Shown one piece after another: positions 58,152 through 64,000 of a stretch of DNA of 64,000 nucleotides (its first letter is position 1; every line of letters begins with the position of its first letter). The DNA is from Enterobacteriaceae bacterium RIT691 (GTDB taxonomy: Bacteria > Pseudomonadota > Gammaproteobacteria > Enterobacterales > Enterobacteriaceae). The stretch lies in assembly GCA_009668205.1 (NCBI GenBank), contig WJYM01000005.1, positions 186,001 to 250,000 on the forward strand, given 5' to 3'. The position numbers were made by a program, and so were the translations under genes. Under the pieces are notes generated by a model. That model did no database searches and was not told the origin of the DNA. It saw nothing but the letters and a program-made list of their open reading frames with translations.

Positions 58152-58296
58152 AGTGTCAGCATGAGTGAGTTCAGGACCGGAGAGCCGGGGAAAATGGCCT
58201 GCGCAGAATAGCATTTCTCCTTTTCAACGAACAGATATCCTTATTAGGATTATTCCTGGACTCGATAGCATAACCCAGGACTGAAAAAACTCAGCA

Positions 58297-58929
58297 TCAG
58301 GCGCGGAGGCTCGGACATAACTGATAGGCCTCAATCAGCACGGCCACATAGCTGCGGGCTTCTTTTTGCAGGTCAAAAGAGTCCGGAGCGGAAAGCCAAT
58401 TTTCGACAATGCCGGAAATATAGCTACGCATCAGAATAGCGGCACGACGGGTTAATAAATCAGAGGGAAGTTGGCCCAGCGAAACACATTCGTTGAGCGC
58501 ATGTTCAATGCGTTCGTAACTTTCCAGGCACAGATCGCGTTGAACCTGTTGCAATACGGCCAGTTCACCAACAAATTCACATTTATGAAAGATAATTTCC
58601 ATCATCAGGCGACGACGCTCTTCCTTCATCGTTGCTTCAAGAATATAGACTAGAATCTCCCTAAGAACTGACAGTGGATCGCCAGGGAATTTTGCCTGAT
58701 ACTCTGCTTCTAGTGAGCCGATACTTGACTCCGAGAGCTGCCAGATTTCGCCAAATAAATCTGATTTGTTTTTGAAATGCCAGTAGATTGCTCCCCGGGT
58801 CACCCCCGCTGCTTTTGCAATCTCGGCCAACGAGGTGGATGATACCCCCTGTTGCGAAAACAATTGCAGGGCAACATCGAGTATGTGTTGCCTTGTCGCC
58901 AGCGCTTGCTGTTTGGTTTTTCGTGCCAT
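58297..58929 (-). CDS. acrR: TetR-family repressor AcrR
   Basis: AcrR represses acrAB and itself and is released by many drugs. The 210-residue protein has the TetR helix-turn-helix (about 10-56, [25 protein letters not shown]) and a helical ligand domain. It ends LCPSLRA, five residues shorter than E. coli AcrR. Divergent from acrA with the operator in between. Loss-of-function here would raise drug resistance; the frame is intact. Confidence 0.97.
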   Translation of the reverse strand: MARKTKQQALATRQHILDVALQLFSQQGVSSTSLAEIAKAAGVTRGAIYWHFKNKSDLFGEIWQLSESSIGSLEAEYQAKFPGDPLSVLREILVYILEATMKEERRRLMMEIIFHKCEFVGELAVLQQVQRDLCLESYERIEHALNECVSLGQLPSDLLTRRAAILMRSYISGIVENWLSAPDSFDLQKEARSYVAVLIEAYQLCPSLRA

Positions 58930-58957
58930 AGGTTAGTGAATTTACAGAGGTTAGATT

Positions 58958-58981
58958 TACATACATTTATGAATGTATGTA
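58958..58981. promoter_or_regulatory. AcrR operator
   Basis: A 24-bp palindrome, with arms TACATACATT and AATGTATGTA around a four-base centre, lies 29 bases upstream of acrR and 90 upstream of acrA. It differs from the known E. coli AcrR site only at the centre. Confidence 0.93.
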
Positions 58982-59070
58982 CCATAGCACGACCATATTA
59001 TAAAGCAGCAATGGGTTTGTGGACATTTGATCCATTGATCACTTTGAAATCGGACACTCGAGGTTTACAT

Positions 59071-60267
59071 ATGAACAAAAACAGAGGGTTAACGCCTCTG
59101 GCGGTCGTTCTGATGCTTTCAGCAGGCAGCTTAGCGCTTACAGGATGTGACGATAAACAGGCTCAACAAGGTGCCGCCCACACACCAGAAGTCGGTGTGG
59201 TAACACTGAAAACCGAACCTCTCCAGATCACCACTGAATTACCTGGCCGCACCAATGCTTATCGTATTGCCGAAGTTCGCCCTCAGGTGGGTGGCATCAT
59301 CCTGAAGCGTAACTTTACCGAAGGCAGCGATATCCAGGCGGGAGTGTCTTTATATCAGATTGATCCTGCAACCTATCAGGCTGCATACGACAGCGCCAAA
59401 GGCGATCAGGCGAAAGCCGAAGCCGCAGCGAAAATCGCTCAGCTGACCGTTAACCGCTACCAGAAACTGGTTGGCACGCAATACATCAGCAAACAGGACT
59501 ATGACACGGCCCTGGCCGATGCTCAGCAGGCCAATGCCGCCGTGGTTGCCGCTAAAGCAGCAACAGAAACCGCCCGCATTAACCTGGCTTATACCAAAGT
59601 GACCTCCCCTATCAGCGGCCGTATCGGCAAATCTGCCTTTACCGAAGGTGCGCTGGTACAGAATGGTCAGGCTGATGCGCTGGCGACCGTACAGCAACTG
59701 GACCCGATTTATGTTGATGTTACGCAGTCAAGCAACGACTTCCTGCGCCTGAAACAAGAGTTGGCGAGCGGTTCCCTGAAGCAGGAAGACGGTAAGGCGA
59801 AAGTGTCTCTCGTGACCCAGGATGGCCTTGTGTATCCACAGAGCGGAACGCTGGAGTTTTCTGATGTCACCGTGGATCAGACGACCGGCTCTATCACGCT
59901 GCGCGCCATCTTCCCTAACCCGGATCACACCCTGCTGCCAGGCATGTTCGTTCGGGCAAAACTGGAAGAAGGTCTGAACCCGAACGCCCTGCTGGTTCCT
60001 CAGCAAGGTGTCACCCGTACCCCGCGTGGCGATGCCAGTGCGATGGTGGTGGGTGAAGGTGACAAAGTGGAAGTCCGTCAAATCACCGCAACTCAGGCGA
60101 TTGGCGACAAATGGCTGGTTACCAACGGTCTGAAGTCAGGCGATCGCGTCATCATTACCGGTTTGCAGAAAGTCAGACCGGGCGCTCAGGTAAAAGCGCA
60201 AGAAGTCACTTCTGACGATAAGCAGCAAACTGCAGGCAATGCCCAGTCAGAACCGACCAAGTCTTAA
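59071..60267 (+). CDS. acrA: Multidrug efflux periplasmic adaptor AcrA
   Basis: AcrA is the lipoprotein adaptor joining AcrB to TolC. The 398-residue precursor has a signal peptide with lipobox LTGC; C26 is the lipidated residue. The hairpin coiled coil (about 95-175), lipoyl domain (RTNAYRIAEVRPQVGGIILKR in two halves) and beta-barrel domain (ATVQQLDPIYVDVTQSS) follow. GAGG stands a few bases before the ATG. Length is one above E. coli. It is the first gene of acrAB; 22 bases to acrB. Confidence 0.97.
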   Translation: MNKNRGLTPLAVVLMLSAGSLALTGCDDKQAQQGAAHTPEVGVVTLKTEPLQITTELPGRTNAYRIAEVRPQVGGIILKRNFTEGSDIQAGVSLYQIDPATYQAAYDSAKGDQAKAEAAAKIAQLTVNRYQKLVGTQYISKQDYDTALADAQQANAAVVAAKAATETARINLAYTKVTSPISGRIGKSAFTEGALVQNGQADALATVQQLDPIYVDVTQSSNDFLRLKQELASGSLKQEDGKAKVSLVTQDGLVYPQSGTLEFSDVTVDQTTGSITLRAIFPNPDHTLLPGMFVRAKLEEGLNPNALLVPQQGVTRTPRGDASAMVVGEGDKVEVRQITATQAIGDKWLVTNGLKSGDRVIITGLQKVRPGAQVKAQEVTSDDKQQTAGNAQSEPTKS

Positions 60268-60286
60268 CTTAAACAGGAGCCGTTAA

Positions 60287-63436
<3,150 letters not shown>

Positions 63437-63450
63437 TCCACCTCGCTAAT

Positions 63451-63480
63451 GAAAAAGGCCGCCATCGCGGCCTTTTTTTT
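63451..63480 (+). terminator. Intrinsic terminator of acrAB
   Basis: GGCCGC (63457-63462) and GCGGCC (63467-63472) form a stem with loop CATC, extended by five A on the left and eight T on the right (63473-63480), fifteen bases after the acrB stop. Confidence 0.95.
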
Positions 63481-63576
63481 GGCTTAAGCGCACAACATCA
63501 GTCAGGTTTATATCTCCACCCGCATCGTCAGCGATATAATGAGTATGCTGTGATAGCCTACTCAGCAATAAGCGAT

Positions 63577-63675
63577 ATGTTTGATTTACCCACCGATGAA
63601 TTAGGATTACTCTTAGTTTCGAAAGTTAAAAAAACGGAAGAGCGTTTATGCCGACGGTTTTTCATAACTCGATGA
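63577..63675 (+). CDS. Possible 32-residue small protein or gene remnant
   Basis: An ATG-started frame reading MFDLPTDELGLLLVSKVKKT then EERLCRRFFITR. The composition is protein-like, with a charged amphipathic middle, but the only ribosome-binding match is a weak AAGCGA close to the ATG. It is between the acrAB terminator and tomB. It could be the remaining N-terminus of a decayed gene. I recognise no family. Confidence 0.25.
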   Translation: MFDLPTDELGLLLVSKVKKTEERLCRRFFITR

Positions 63676-63697
63676 AAAATAAGCACCTGCAAATGGA

Positions 63698-63883
63698 TTA
63701 GTCGCCATTCATAAAATGGGGATCGGCAGAAAAGCTGACATCGGGTTCACCGTACCTGACGTAATTAACGGTAATTGTAATTTTTCGTAATAGCGCGGTG
63801 AAATCCTTTTCAGAGTGGATTATAGTTAGGCTATCAGCTACAAAGCGTATGTTCCCGGTCAGACTGTAGTCTCCATCCCACAC
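63698..63883 (-). CDS. Possible 61-residue small protein, GTG start
   Basis: A minus-strand frame of 61 codons with a GTG start and no clear ribosome binding site; an upstream stop is five codons before. Segments such as DSLTIIHSEKDFTALLRKI and TVNYVRYGEPDVSFSADPHF look like folded protein rather than noise. No family recognised. Divergent from tomB, whose upstream region it overlaps. Confidence 0.3.
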   Translation of the reverse strand: MWDGDYSLTGNIRFVADSLTIIHSEKDFTALLRKITITVNYVRYGEPDVSFSADPHFMNGD

Positions 63884-63916
63884 GGTGTTTGTTGGTTAAT
63901 CATAAGGGGATGTGTT

Positions 63917-64000
63917 ATGGACGAATACTCGCCAAAAAGACATGATATAGCGCAGCTTAAATTTCTCTGCGAAACCCTGTATCATGATTGTCTGGTTAAC
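63917..64000 (+). CDS. tomB: Hha toxicity modulator TomB, N-terminal part (cut by window end)
   Basis: The first 28 codons (MDEYSPKRHDIAQLKFLCET onward to DCLVN) match TomB (YbaJ) nearly exactly. TomB neutralises Hha toxicity and with it controls biofilm and conjugation genes; hha is expected just beyond the window, as in E. coli. AAGGGG stands seven bases upstream of the ATG. Confidence 0.95.
   Translation, partial: MDEYSPKRHDIAQLKFLCETLYHDCLVN

Larger units (their letters stand above)
63481..63916. other. Gene-poor region between acrB and tomB
   Basis: A gap of over 430 bp after the acrAB terminator, more AT-rich than the genes around. It must contain the tomB-hha promoter. Two short open frames are seen (63577-63675 plus, 63698-63883 minus), neither firmly supported. 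No repeat of the ERIC, REP or GC-rich dyad type is present. Confidence 0.6.

Overview
The window is a 64 kb stretch of chromosome from a member of the Enterobacteriaceae. Gene content and order follow the Escherichia coli purEK-allantoin-tesA-copA-ushA-adk-dnaX-acrAB region almost gene for gene. An ERIC element, REP sequences and a GC-rich dyad repeat, together with missing E. coli genes (rhsD, glsA/ybaT, aes) and added non-E. coli genes, point to an Enterobacter/Lelliottia/Leclercia/Kluyvera-like genome rather than Escherichia itself. The exact genus cannot be fixed by reading alone. The sequence is almost entirely coding. No tRNA, rRNA, CRISPR, prophage or insertion sequence was seen.

Region 1 (1-22.6 kb) is purine salvage and catabolism. 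The end of purE and all of purK are followed by a complete allantoin utilisation cluster. AllB, AllC, AllE and AllA take allantoin to glyoxylate plus urea. AllD diverts ureidoglycolate to oxalurate. FdrA/YlbE/YlbF and a catabolic carbamate kinase recover ATP from oxalurate. Gcl, Hyi, GlxR and GlxK convert glyoxylate to 2-phosphoglycerate. YbbW and YbbY are the transporters. AllR (repressor) and AllS (activator) control the set, and two near-identical palindromes (TTGGAA-N5-TTCCAA) in front of gcl and between allA and allS are the expected AllR operators.

Region 2 (21.5-37.2 kb) is housekeeping and stress: selU, the ybbA-ybbP exporter, tesA, ybbO, cnoX, the iron exporter fetAB, qmcA-ybbJ, and the copper pair cueR/copA with a textbook CueR promoter and the copA programmed frameshift site. 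An accessory divergent pair follows (a NudK-like Nudix hydrolase and a DeoR-family regulator), where E. coli carries a glutaminase and a transporter. Then come ybaP, the small RNA ChiX and ybaK.

Region 3 (37.2-54.8 kb) has ushA, fsr, ybaL, gsk, hemH, adk, htpG (sigma-32 promoter), recR, ybaB, dnaX (tau/gamma frameshift site), apt, ybaN, priC and ybaM. A pirin gene and a divergent LysR regulator sit between recR and ybaB, splitting the usual dnaX-ybaB-recR operon, and a terminator now follows ybaB.

Region 4 (54.8-64 kb) is envelope defence: the mechanosensitive channel mscK, the acrR/acrAB multidrug efflux locus with its operator, a gene-poor gap of about 480 bp, and the start of tomB.

A GC-rich dyad repeat occurs five times, four of them exactly at convergent gene ends; one copy supplies the C-terminus of YbaM. 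No wholly new multi-gene system is evident. The most unusual points are the recR-ybaB insertion, the Nudix/DeoR pair, the repeat-encoded YbaM tail, the two recoding sites and the small unexplained frames near 22.6 and 63.6 kb.
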